From assembly GCA_030146875.1 (NCBI GenBank), contig JASLAX010000029.1, positions 1 through 24,684 of the forward strand: a DNA stretch of 24,684 bases, in the 5' to 3' direction. This stretch comes from Longimicrobiaceae bacterium. Lineage in GTDB: Bacteria; Gemmatimonadota; Gemmatimonadetes; Longimicrobiales; Longimicrobiaceae. The translations under genes were made by a program, and so were the position numbers. Shown in pieces: positions 1-7,369 of the stretch (position 1 is the stretch's first letter; every line of letters starts with the position of its first letter). Under the pieces are notes generated by a model. It was given only the letters and a program-made list of their open reading frames with translations, was not told the origin of the DNA and searched no databases.

Positions 1-154
1 GGCCGTCGGCCTCCACCCGCAGCGCGTCGCGGGGCGTGCCCGTGGAGGGGTCGCCGCACGCCGGAAGGAGCGCCACGGCCAGCGCCGCCGCGTGGAGCGC
101 GCGGCGGGCACGGGGCGCGGCGCCCCGGGACGGGGCGGGTACGCTGGCTCTCAT
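1..154 (-). CDS. Lipoprotein of unknown function, N-terminal part only
   Basis: Reading the minus strand from the ATG at 152-154 gives 51 codons before the window ends. The peptide begins MRASVPAPSRG, has several Arg residues, then a short hydrophobic stretch (LHAAALAVALL) ending in the lipobox LPAC, followed by GDPSTGTP. This is a typical Sec/lipoprotein-type export signal, so the product is probably a lipid-anchored envelope protein. The start lies 30 bases after the stop of the PD40 lipoprotein gene on the same strand, so it is probably the next gene of that operon. The mature part visible (about 18 residues) is too short to identify a family. No strong ribosome binding site is visible. 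Confidence 0.6.
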   Translation of the reverse strand, partial: MRASVPAPSRGAAPRARRALHAAALAVALLPACGDPSTGTPRDALRVEADG

Positions 155-184
155 CTCTGTTTCACCCACGAGTCCTGCGGCCGC

Positions 185-1549
185 CTAGCGGACCGGTGTA
201 GGGCGGATCGGCGTCATCCCCGACGTGGGGATGGCCACCGTCACGCCCGGGGCGTCGGGGTCCAGCCAGCGTAGCGTGGGGGTGCTGCCGGTGAAGGACG
301 TGTAGACGATGCGCCCGTCCCGCAGCCAGCGCGGGTGCGCGTCCGTCCCGGCGCGGTTGGTGAGCCGCGTGGTGTCGCCGCTCGCCACATCCACCAGGTA
401 CAGCTCGTCGTCGCCGGAATGGTTGGAGACGAAGACCACCTTCGTGCCGTCGGGGCTCCAGTCGGGCTCTACCTCTGCGCTCGCCGTGCCGTGCAGGCGC
501 GTGGCCGTGCCGCCCGGGGCGGTCGCCCACAGGTCGGCGCTGCCGTCGGCCGTGGAGACGAAGACCAGCAGGTCGCCGGTGGGGTTCCAGCTCGGCGCCC
601 CCTCCACCGCCAGCGCCCCGCCGCCCGCGCCCGCCGTGGCGGTGGCGGCGCCCGTCCCGTCCGAGAGCGACGTCCACACCCGGCCCGTCCCCGACGCGCC
701 CGTGGCGTACGCCAGCTTCGTGGCGTCGCGCGACAGGGCGGGCGCCGTCTCGGCGCTGGTGGCGGTGGTCAGCCGCGTCTCCACCCCGCCGAAGACGGAG
801 ATGGAGTACAGGTCCGCGTTCCCGTTGCGGTACGACACGAACACCACCTTGCTCCCCGCCCAGGTCGGGGCCCGGTCGTCGCCCGCGTTGGTGGTCAGGC
901 GCACCACGTCGCCGCCGTCCAGCGCCATGCGGTAGACGTCACGGTTCCCGCCGGCCAGCGCCTCGAAGACGATGGAGGGGAGCACGTCGGTGGCCACGAA
1001 CACCCGGAAGGTGAACGAGGTCACGCTGCGGGGGACCGTCCAGCGCCACTGCCTGGCGGCGGTGGTGGCCATCGGCGCCAGGCGCTCGTCGTAGTGGTAG
1101 TACGCCTGGCCCGACGCCGTGAACGTGGCGGTGCCGTCGGTGCCCTCGGCGGTCACGCTGCCGCCCACGCCCGAGGGTCCCTCGTGGTAGAAGACGTACA
1201 GGCCGCTGTCGGCCCCCATGGTGTGCGGGAGCAGGTTCTTCACCGTGACGTCCGCCGTCATCTGCAGCGTCAGGGTGTCGTACGCCAGGGCGGTCGACGC
1301 CAGCTCCAGGTTGATCCCCTGCCCGCCGATCACGTCGGCCGCGGCGTGGGCGGGCTCGCAGACCAGCGTGCCCTGCGCCGGGCGCGCCTCGCAGAGGAGC
1401 GCCGCCACGGGGGGACCGCCGGGCGCCGGGCGCTCGGGAGCCGCCGGCTGCGTGGGGGAGCGGTCGCACGCGGACAGAGCCACGACGCCCAGCACGGCAA
1501 GGGCCGTCCGGAGCGGACGGCCTGGGGCGGAGCGGAGGGGCTTCTGCAT
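185..1549 (-). CDS. PD40/TolB-type beta-propeller lipoprotein in a radical SAM operon
   Basis: 454 residues. The start ATG at 1547-1549 is preceded by AGGAT at close spacing and opens a signal peptide with lipobox LSAC (Cys28), so the protein is probably lipid-anchored outside the cytoplasm. Residues about 50-190 form a domain I do not recognise: a Cys pair (Cys53, Cys64) in LLCEARPAQ, IGGQGINLELAS, VTVKNLLPH, a YVFYHEGP stretch, FTASGQAYYHY and WRWTVPRSVTSFTFRVFV. Residues about 195-454 carry repeated PD40/WD40-like beta-propeller blades, for example WSPDGTKVVFVSNHSGDDELYL. PD40 blades usually mediate protein or ligand binding. The gene lies 17 bases after the radical SAM gene and is probably co-transcribed with it. 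A role as periplasmic partner, sensor or receptor for the modified peptide is only inference. The gene at 3034-4428 is a full-length paralog. Confidence 0.85.
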   Translation of the reverse strand: MQKPLRSAPGRPLRTALAVLGVVALSACDRSPTQPAAPERPAPGGPPVAALLCEARPAQGTLVCEPAHAAADVIGGQGINLELASTALAYDTLTLQMTADVTVKNLLPHTMGADSGLYVFYHEGPSGVGGSVTAEGTDGTATFTASGQAYYHYDERLAPMATTAARQWRWTVPRSVTSFTFRVFVATDVLPSIVFEALAGGNRDVYRMALDGGDVVRLTTNAGDDRAPTWAGSKVVFVSYRNGNADLYSISVFGGVETRLTTATSAETAPALSRDATKLAYATGASGTGRVWTSLSDGTGAATATAGAGGGALAVEGAPSWNPTGDLLVFVSTADGSADLWATAPGGTATRLHGTASAEVEPDWSPDGTKVVFVSNHSGDDELYLVDVASGDTTRLTNRAGTDAHPRWLRDGRIVYTSFTGSTPTLRWLDPDAPGVTVAIPTSGMTPIRPTPVR

Positions 1550-1566
1550 GGGATCCTGCGAGTGGC

Positions 1567-2604
1567 TCAGGTCGTGGCCGCGACGGCCCTGGTGCGCCGC
1601 GGTGGACCGAGCGAGACCAGCACCGGGCCCGCCATCGGGGCCCAGGGAGAATCCGGATAGGCGGAGAGCCACGAGGTCTTGCCCAGCGCGCGCGCGCAGC
1701 GCATGCAGGGGAAGGCGTCGAGCGGGTTGGTGCTCTCCGGGTGGGGCGCCTGCTCCCGCCGGAGACCGGCCACGCGGGCGGAGTAGATCTCCCACGCCTC
1801 CGCGAAGCTCATCTCGTTCAGGTCGGCCGTCACGTCCGCCTCGTTGTTGCCGTACTCCGAGAGCTGGCAGCAGAGCGAGAGCCGGCCGGCCGCGTCCAGG
1901 AACGCGCGCTGCAGGCCGAAGACGTCGCACGAGATCTCGTCGCCGTCGAACGGCGCGCCGTAGTCCAGCGCCACGATCGTGCGGCGCCCCGCCTCGCGGG
2001 CGATCGCCTGCACCTCGCGGCGGATGGGGAGCCACTCCTCGGGGAGCAGGTCGCTCCCGCGCTTGGCGCTCCCCGGCACCGGCTGCGGCAGGATCACGTG
2101 CAGGCGGATGCAGCCCAGCGCCTCGGCCAGGTCCGCCGCCTGCCGGATCTGGTGGCGCGAGCGGCGGTCGATGACGATCGAGAGCGAGGTGGGGATGCGC
2201 CGCGAGGTGAGCAGCGCCACCGCCATCAGCACCCGGCGGAAGGAGCCGCGCCCGCGCTCCTGGTCGTGCACCGCCTCGTCCGCGCCCGAGAGCGACAGGC
2301 GCACCTGCTCGGCCGGGTAGCGGTCCATCAGCGGCATGAGCCGCCGCATGTGCCACCCGTTCGAGGTGAAGCGGTAGGGCACCCCCCGCGCGTGCGCGTG
2401 GGCGACGATCTGCTCCCACTGGGCGTGAAGCGTCGGCTCCCCCCCCGTGAACGACACGGTGAGGGAGCCGAACTGCGCCCGGGCCTCGTCGACGACGCGC
2501 CGGTAGAGGTCCACGTCGAACGACTGCACCGTGGTGACGTCGTCACGGATGCAGTGCGGACACCGCAGGTTGCAGTGGTGGGTCAGCGCGAACCCCAGGA
2601 TCAT
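1567..2604 (-). CDS. Radical SAM enzyme with SPASM-like C-terminus, probable RiPP maturase
   Basis: 345 residues. The N-terminus has the CX3CX2C motif that binds the SAM-cleaving 4Fe-4S cluster (Cys11, Cys15, Cys18 in HHCNLRCPHC), and SFTGGEPTLH at 51-60 carries the GGEP SAM-binding motif. The C-terminal third has further cysteines (Cys226, the pair Cys245-Cys246, and Cys300/Cys303 in FPCMRC). That arrangement resembles a SPASM or twitch auxiliary-cluster domain, although I cannot assign a subfamily. Such enzymes commonly install C-C, C-S or C-O crosslinks in ribosomal peptides. The precursor-like gene ends 25 bases upstream and the PD40 lipoprotein starts 17 bases downstream, which supports one operon. 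No strong Shine-Dalgarno sequence is seen; the start is chosen because the radical SAM motif begins within 11 residues of it, as is usual. Alternative: a regulatory or cofactor-related radical SAM protein. Confidence 0.85.
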   Translation of the reverse strand: MILGFALTHHCNLRCPHCIRDDVTTVQSFDVDLYRRVVDEARAQFGSLTVSFTGGEPTLHAQWEQIVAHAHARGVPYRFTSNGWHMRRLMPLMDRYPAEQVRLSLSGADEAVHDQERGRGSFRRVLMAVALLTSRRIPTSLSIVIDRRSRHQIRQAADLAEALGCIRLHVILPQPVPGSAKRGSDLLPEEWLPIRREVQAIAREAGRRTIVALDYGAPFDGDEISCDVFGLQRAFLDAAGRLSLCCQLSEYGNNEADVTADLNEMSFAEAWEIYSARVAGLRREQAPHPESTNPLDAFPCMRCARALGKTSWLSAYPDSPWAPMAGPVLVSLGPPRRTRAVAATT

Positions 2605-2629
2605 GCGAGGAGTCCCGCCGGAGGAGCGC

Positions 2630-2758
2630 TCAGAACAGCGTGGTGGGAGTCCCGCCGCCGGGATTCACCACCCCGTCGATGGGGTCGCTCGACAGCGTGA
2701 GGTCCGTGAGCCGCGGAAGGTCGGCGACCGTGGGGGACACCCAGCTCTTTCGGCTCAT
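2630..2758 (-). CDS. Probable RiPP precursor peptide with lasso-type leader motif
   Basis: A 42-residue peptide beginning MSRKSWVSPTVADLP and ending VVNPGGGTPTTLF. Trp6, Pro9, Val11, Pro15 and Thr21 match the spacing of the YxxPxLxxxGxxxxxT leader motif known from lasso precursors bound by PqqD-like RRE proteins (W for Y, V for L, P for G). The putative core of about 21 residues (from Leu22) is rich in Ser, Thr, Pro and Gly. Its Asp residues are not where a lasso ring of 7-9 residues would need them, and it has no Cys. The adjacent radical SAM gene suggests a different modification. The start is uncertain: the frame is open back to 2911, and an ATG at 2804-2806 would give 58 residues. Neither ATG has a good ribosome binding site. 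The 2758 start fits typical leader length best. Confidence 0.65.
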   Translation of the reverse strand: MSRKSWVSPTVADLPRLTDLTLSSDPIDGVVNPGGGTPTTLF

Positions 2759-2882
2759 GCCTGCGCGCTGCGTCGCGCGCTCGGAGGCGCACGCGTCGGT
2801 CTTCATGGGGATGGCCGTGGTTGTGGAGGCGGAAGCAGGACTCGGGGGGACGATCCCTCGGCGGCGCCGGGGACGCGGACTA

Positions 2883-2911
2883 ACACTAGTGGAAGCGACC
2901 CCGGCGAACAA
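2883..2911 (-). promoter_or_regulatory. Candidate promoter of the RiPP operon
   Basis: On the minus strand TTGTTC (plus 2906-2911) and TAGTGT (plus 2883-2888) are separated by 17 bases. Both are imperfect matches to -35 and -10 boxes. They lie about 125 bases upstream of the precursor start, in one of the few less GC-rich patches here, next to the palindrome CACTAGTG. Support is weak. Confidence 0.3.
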
Positions 2912-2952
2912 GGGCTATCGGGGGCTCCCGCCATGAGTTGGCACGAACGGGC

Positions 2953-2996
2953 CAAAACGGGGGGACCCCCGCGCCGGGATGGCGCGGGGGCGTTTT
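2953..2996. terminator. Hairpin terminator after the second PD40 lipoprotein gene
   Basis: CCCCCGCGCC (2966-2975) pairs perfectly with GGCGCGGGGG (2981-2990) around a 5-base loop. A TTTT tract is present on both sides (plus 2993-2996; minus strand, opposite 2954-2957), so it may act in both directions. It lies about 40 bases beyond the stop of the minus-strand gene at 3034, and would insulate that gene from the RiPP operon downstream. Confidence 0.6.
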
Positions 2997-3033
2997 CCCT
3001 CCACGGCGAGGCCCGCGTGCGGCGTCCCTTCCG

Positions 3034-4428
3034 TCAGCGCCCCGCCGCCAGCCGCAGCGGGCGCAGGGCGCCGACCGGCACCACGTGCGCCGCGCGCGGC
3101 GCGTCGGGGTGCATCCACCGCACCTCGGCGGCGGCCCCGTCGCGCGCCAGCCACGCCAGCCGGCCGTCGCGCAGCCAGGCCGGCTGGGCGTCGCTCCCCG
3201 CGCGCTCCGTCAGGCGCTCCACCGCGCCGGTGGCCAGGGTGAGCAGGTAGATCTCGTCGTCCCCGTCGCGGTTGGAGACGAACGCCACCCGCTTGCCGTC
3301 GGGGCTCCACGCCGGCTCCACCTCGGCGTGCGGCCCGCCCGCCAGCAGCGACGGCGTTCCGCCCGCGGAGGCCGCCCACAGGTCCGCCGTGCCCCCGGCG
3401 GTGGACATGAACGCCACCCGCAGCCCGTCGGGCGCCCAGGCGGGGGAGCCCTCGATGGGCGGGCCGTCGCCGTAGCTCCCGGTGAGGCGCGCCGCGCTCC
3501 CGGCGTCCGCGCCCGCCCACAGGCGGAAGAAGCCGCCGCCGTCGCGCGCGAACGCCAGCATGCGCCCGTCGCGGGAGAGGGCGGGCTGGATCTCCTTCGC
3601 GGGGGTCGTGGTCAGCCGCGTCTCGGCCCCGCCGGCCAGCGGCACGGAGAAGAGCTCGGCGTTGCCGGTGCGGTACGAGGTGAAGACCACGCGCCCGCCG
3701 CCCACGGTGGGGTACGTGTCGTCGGACGTGGAGGTCGTGAGCCGCGCCAGGTCGCCGCCGTGCAGCGACACGCGCCACAGGTCGCGGTTGCCGCCGTCCA
3801 CCGCCTCGAACACCAGGGCGGGGACGGTCTCCGCCTCCACCAGCACCTCGAAGGTGAAGGCGCCCACCGAGGGCGGCACGCGCCAGCGCCAGCGGCGGCC
3901 GTTCGACACCTCGCCGGGGGCGAGCGCCTGCGGGTAGTGGTAGAAGGGCTGGTCCGAGCCGGTGAAGATTCGCCGGCCGTCCTCGCCCTCCACCTCCACC
4001 CCGCCGCTGCCGTCCGTGGTGGCGGGGGCGGAGTGGAAGAAGACGCGCACCCCGGTGGGGCGGGTGCCGTCCGGCGTGCCGATGCGCTCGCCGGTGAGGT
4101 TCTGCACGGTGACGGTGGCCTCCAGCAGCCCGGCGGCGGCGTCGAAGCGCAGGTCGGTGGAGGTCAGGCGCACCGAGACGCCCTGCCCGCCCAGGATGCG
4201 CGAGGCGCGCACCCCGCCGGCCGCATCCGCGGCGTCGGCGCAGGAGACGACGGCCTGGGCCGGCCGCGCCGTGCAGGTGATGGCCGCCAGCGGGGGCTCG
4301 GCCGGGGCGGGGCGGAGGCGCTCGGCCGGCGCCGCGGGGTCCCCGCCGCAGGCGGAGGCCACGACGGCGAGGACCGCCAGGGCGGCGCGGGCGGACCGCG
4401 GGACGGGAAGGCTCGTAGGACGGTGCAT
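3034..4428 (-). CDS. PD40/TolB-type beta-propeller lipoprotein, paralog of 185-1549
   Basis: 464 residues. The chosen ATG (4426-4428) opens a signal peptide (RSARAALAVLAVVASAC) with lipobox ASAC (Cys27). The in-frame extension upstream is Arg/Pro-rich and looks non-coding. Residues about 50-200 repeat the unrecognised domain of the first lipoprotein in order: ITCTARPAQ with Cys52 and Cys63, ILGGQGVSVRLTS, VTVQNLTGE, GVRVFFH, FTGSDQPFYHY, WRWRVPPSVGAFTFEVLV. Residues about 205-464 are PD40 blades such as WSPDGKRVAFVSNRDGDDEIYLL, ending in a segment (PAWLRDGRLAWLA, WMHPDAP) that mirrors the paralog. Unlike the paralog, no radical SAM or precursor gene accompanies it; it seems to be transcribed alone. 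An extracytoplasmic binding protein is likely; the ligand is unknown. Confidence 0.85.
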   Translation of the reverse strand: MHRPTSLPVPRSARAALAVLAVVASACGGDPAAPAERLRPAPAEPPLAAITCTARPAQAVVSCADAADAAGGVRASRILGGQGVSVRLTSTDLRFDAAAGLLEATVTVQNLTGERIGTPDGTRPTGVRVFFHSAPATTDGSGGVEVEGEDGRRIFTGSDQPFYHYPQALAPGEVSNGRRWRWRVPPSVGAFTFEVLVEAETVPALVFEAVDGGNRDLWRVSLHGGDLARLTTSTSDDTYPTVGGGRVVFTSYRTGNAELFSVPLAGGAETRLTTTPAKEIQPALSRDGRMLAFARDGGGFFRLWAGADAGSAARLTGSYGDGPPIEGSPAWAPDGLRVAFMSTAGGTADLWAASAGGTPSLLAGGPHAEVEPAWSPDGKRVAFVSNRDGDDEIYLLTLATGAVERLTERAGSDAQPAWLRDGRLAWLARDGAAAEVRWMHPDAPRAAHVVPVGALRPLRLAAGR

Positions 4429-4817
4429 GCGCGGGGCGGCCTCTCGTGGGTCGCCGGCCACGGTGCCCTGCCGCCGGCGATGGTGTGCGCTCGCCGGCGG
4501 TCGCTGCGAACGGCGTCGGCGGGAGGCGCCGCCTCGCCTTTCGGCCGGGGCGGGCGGGCTCCGGAGAGAGGAACTTCCCCCCGGCACCCGCCCCGGGCGT
4601 CCCGCTCCCCCTCGTTCAACGAACTTTGTCCCGCCGGTGTCGCCGGGCGCGCGGATTCCGGTCGGAAGGGCAGCAGCCCGCCCCTGGCGCTCCACATCGG
4701 CCGTTGCGTTCCGCGCGGGGGCTCGCCATCATCCCGCGCCCGGCGGGACCCAACCCCGGCGTGCCGTGTACTGGCTCGCGCCCGGTCCGGGCCCACCCAT
4801 CCCCCGGAACACCCCCG
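4429..4817. other. Divergent intergenic region between lipoprotein gene and recQ
   Basis: 389 bases without a convincing gene. For recQ, TTGCGT (4704-4709) and CATCAT (4727-4732) are 17 bases apart and could be weak -35 and -10 boxes. For the minus-strand lipoprotein gene no good promoter is seen. The sequence CGTTCAACGAACTT near 4612-4625 contains a small inverted repeat (GTTC-AAC-GAAC) and could be an operator, but nothing else supports this. Confidence 0.35.
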
Positions 4818-7280
4818 ATGGTCTTCGACGCTCCCCGACCTTCCGCCGGTGCCGACGCGCGCATGGACCAGGCCCGGGAGACGCTCCGGCGTCTCTGGGG
4901 CTACCCCGACTTCCGCACGGGACAGGACCAGGCGGTGCGGAACGTCCTGTCCGGGGGCGACTCGCTCACCATCATGCCCACCGGGGGCGGCAAGAGCCTC
5001 TGCTACCAGGTCCCGGCCATGATGCTGCCGGGGGTGACGATCGTGGTGTCCCCGCTCATCTCGCTGATGAAGGACCAGGTGGACGCGCTGGGGGTGCGCG
5101 GCCTTCCCGCCACCTTCGTGAACTCCTCGCTCTCGTTCGGGGAGATGACGGCGCGGCTGGAGGCGGCGGAGCGCGGCGAGTTCAAGCTGGTGTACGTGGC
5201 CCCCGAGCGCTTCGACGCGGAGTCGTTCCGCCGCCGCCTCGCCTCGCTCAACGTCTCCCTGCTGGCGGTGGACGAGGCGCACTGCGTCTCCGAGTGGGGG
5301 CACGACTTCCGCCCCTCGTACCTGCGCCTGGGCGGGGTCCGCGAGCTGCTGGGCGACCCGCCGGTCGCGGCGCTGACGGCCACGGCCACGGAGGACGTGC
5401 GCCGCGACATCGTGCGCCAGCTCGGGCTGCGCGAGGCGCGCGTGCTGGTGAGCGGCTTCGACCGCCGCAACCTGCGGTGGCACGTGCTGGCCGCGAAGAA
5501 CGACTCCGAGAAGGACCGCCTATTGGTCCGCCTTCTCCGCGGGCGGCAGGGCTCGTCCATCGTCTACGCCGCGACCCGGAAGAACGTGGACGCGCTCACC
5601 TCGCTCCTGGCCGGGGTGGGGATCCGCACCGTGGGGTACCACGCGGGGCTGGCGGACGCCGAGCGGAAGCGGGTGCAGGAGGCGTTCATGACCGGCGAGG
5701 CGCCCGTGGTGGTGGCCACCAACGCGTTCGGGATGGGGATCGACAAGCCCGACGTGCGCATCGTGGTGCACTACAACATGCCCGGCAACCTGGAGGCGTA
5801 CTACCAGGAGGCCGGCCGCGCGGGCCGCGACGGCGGCAACGCCGACTGCGTGCTCCTCCACGCCTACGCCGACCGCTTCACGCACGAGTTCTTCGCCGAC
5901 CAGAGCCACCCCCCGCGCGCGGTGGTGGAGGAGGTGATGGAGGGGCTGCGGCGCGGCTGCGACGCCGACGGGCTCTTCCACCTGTCGCTGCAGGAGCTCG
6001 CGCGCACGCTGCGCGGGGTGAAGGACCGCCAGGCGGCCTCCGCCGTGCGCGTGCTGGAGGCCGCCGGCCTCGTCCGCCACGCGCAGGCCGGCGGGCCGCC
6101 GTTCGCGCGCTTCCGGCTGATCGCCACGCCGGAGCGCATCACGCGCGACCTCGGCGAGCGCGGGCGCGCGGCGGAGGTGGACCTGCTGCGTGCCCTCTGG
6201 CGCCTGGGCGGCGCCGAGGCGGTGCGGCGCGGGACCGAGCTGGACCTGCGCGCCGTGGGCGCCGCCGCGGGGGGGCGCTCGCGGGCGCTGGAGCTGCTCG
6301 ACGCGCTGCGCGAGGAGGGGTTCGTGGAGTGGCAGCCGCTCCAGGGCGAGGGCGTCTGGGTGCTGGACCGTTCGACGCCCATCCGGCGCCTTCCCGTGGA
6401 CTGGCGCGCGCTGGACGAGAAGAAGCAGCGCGACCTGAAGAAGCTCGCGAAGATGCAGGGCTACGCGTACACCGAGGAGTGCCGCCGCGGCTACGTGCTG
6501 CGCTACTTCGGCGACCCCGACGCCATGGACGAGTGCGGCGCCTGCGACCGCTGCCTGGCCGGCCACGGCGAGCTGGACGAGCGCCTGGCGGGGGCGGCGC
6601 CGGAGTCCTCCCGCGCCGGGGCAGGGAAGGCGCGCGGAGCGAAGGCTCCCCGCTCCTCGTCCACCGCCGCGTCGGCGGACGGCGGGCCGGGGCGGAGCGT
6701 GGGGCAGGAGGCGCTCTTCCAGCGCCTGCGCGCGGTGCGCCTGGAGCTGTCGCGGAAGGCCGGCGTCTCCGCCTTCGTGGTGTTCACCGACGCCATGCTC
6801 GACGCGCTGTCGAAGGCGGCCCCCGCGAGCGCCGAGGAGCTGGTCTCCGTCCCCGGCGTGGGCGTGGGGCGGGCGGAGCGGTACGGGCACGCGGTGCTGG
6901 AGGCGGTCGCGGCGTTCCGGGCCGAGGGCGGCGTCGTCGAAGCGACGGCGGAGGGTGGGTCGCGGGACGGGCGGCGGGCGGAGGCTCCCGCTCCGCCTCG
7001 ACGGCGGCGGGCCGCGGTCTCGGCCGAAAGCGACGACGGCATCCCCCCGCCGTCGCCCGAGGAGGCGGCGCTGTACGGACGGCTGCGGTCGCTGCGCGGC
7101 GAGCTGGCGAAGGCGGCGGGGCTGCCGGGGTACTGCGTGTTCCCCGACCGCACGCTGATCGAGATGGCGCGGCGGCGCCCGGCGGACCCCGACGCGCTGC
7201 TGGACCTTCCCGGCGTGGGCCCCGCCAAGCTGGAGCGCTGGGGCGAGCCGTTCCTGGCGGCGCTGCGCGACGGCGCGTAG
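4818..7280 (+). CDS. recQ: RecQ-family ATP-dependent 3'-5' DNA helicase with two HRDC domains
   Basis: 820 residues, longer than the roughly 600 of classical RecQ. Helicase motifs are intact: Walker A PTGGGKS (54-60), motif II DEAH (152-155), SAT-like TATAT near 187-191, and motif VI QEAGRAGRDG (330-339). The product unwinds duplexes, forks and recombination intermediates in DNA repair. The Zn-binding cysteines Cys555, Cys573, Cys576 and Cys579 have classical RecQ spacing but lie about 215 residues after motif VI. A probable winged-helix region (about 375-520) precedes them, so the RQC order differs from E. coli RecQ. Two HRDC-like domains follow (about 630-703 and 748-818), joined by an Arg/Pro/Ala-rich linker. 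The start at 4818 has a modest GGAA upstream; the ATG at 4863 is an alternative. The domain assignment is secure; the RQC rearrangement is read by eye. Confidence 0.93.
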   Translation: MVFDAPRPSAGADARMDQARETLRRLWGYPDFRTGQDQAVRNVLSGGDSLTIMPTGGGKSLCYQVPAMMLPGVTIVVSPLISLMKDQVDALGVRGLPATFVNSSLSFGEMTARLEAAERGEFKLVYVAPERFDAESFRRRLASLNVSLLAVDEAHCVSEWGHDFRPSYLRLGGVRELLGDPPVAALTATATEDVRRDIVRQLGLREARVLVSGFDRRNLRWHVLAAKNDSEKDRLLVRLLRGRQGSSIVYAATRKNVDALTSLLAGVGIRTVGYHAGLADAERKRVQEAFMTGEAPVVVATNAFGMGIDKPDVRIVVHYNMPGNLEAYYQEAGRAGRDGGNADCVLLHAYADRFTHEFFADQSHPPRAVVEEVMEGLRRGCDADGLFHLSLQELARTLRGVKDRQAASAVRVLEAAGLVRHAQAGGPPFARFRLIATPERITRDLGERGRAAEVDLLRALWRLGGAEAVRRGTELDLRAVGAAAGGRSRALELLDALREEGFVEWQPLQGEGVWVLDRSTPIRRLPVDWRALDEKKQRDLKKLAKMQGYAYTEECRRGYVLRYFGDPDAMDECGACDRCLAGHGELDERLAGAAPESSRAGAGKARGAKAPRSSSTAASADGGPGRSVGQEALFQRLRAVRLELSRKAGVSAFVVFTDAMLDALSKAAPASAEELVSVPGVGVGRAERYGHAVLEAVAAFRAEGGVVEATAEGGSRDGRRAEAPAPPRRRRAAVSAESDDGIPPPSPEEAALYGRLRSLRGELAKAAGLPGYCVFPDRTLIEMARRRPADPDALLDLPGVGPAKLERWGEPFLAALRDGA

Positions 7281-7369
7281 CCGGGGGGCTCCCTTTCCGA
7301 TCCGACGGGGCCTCCGTAGATTGGGTCGTTTTGGCACCAGCCCCTGTGTCTCCCCCCGGCTTCAGGACC

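Noticed and set aside
2630..2758. Classical lasso peptide biosynthetic cluster
   Set aside because: No asparagine-synthetase-like cyclase, transglutaminase-like protease or RRE protein is in the window, and the core lacks Asp or Glu at ring position 7-9.
4612..4625. CGTTCAACGAACTT and CGTTGCCACGAACTT (13008) as a shared operator
   Set aside because: The match is short, only one of the two is palindromic, and their positions and orientations relative to genes differ; chance is likely.
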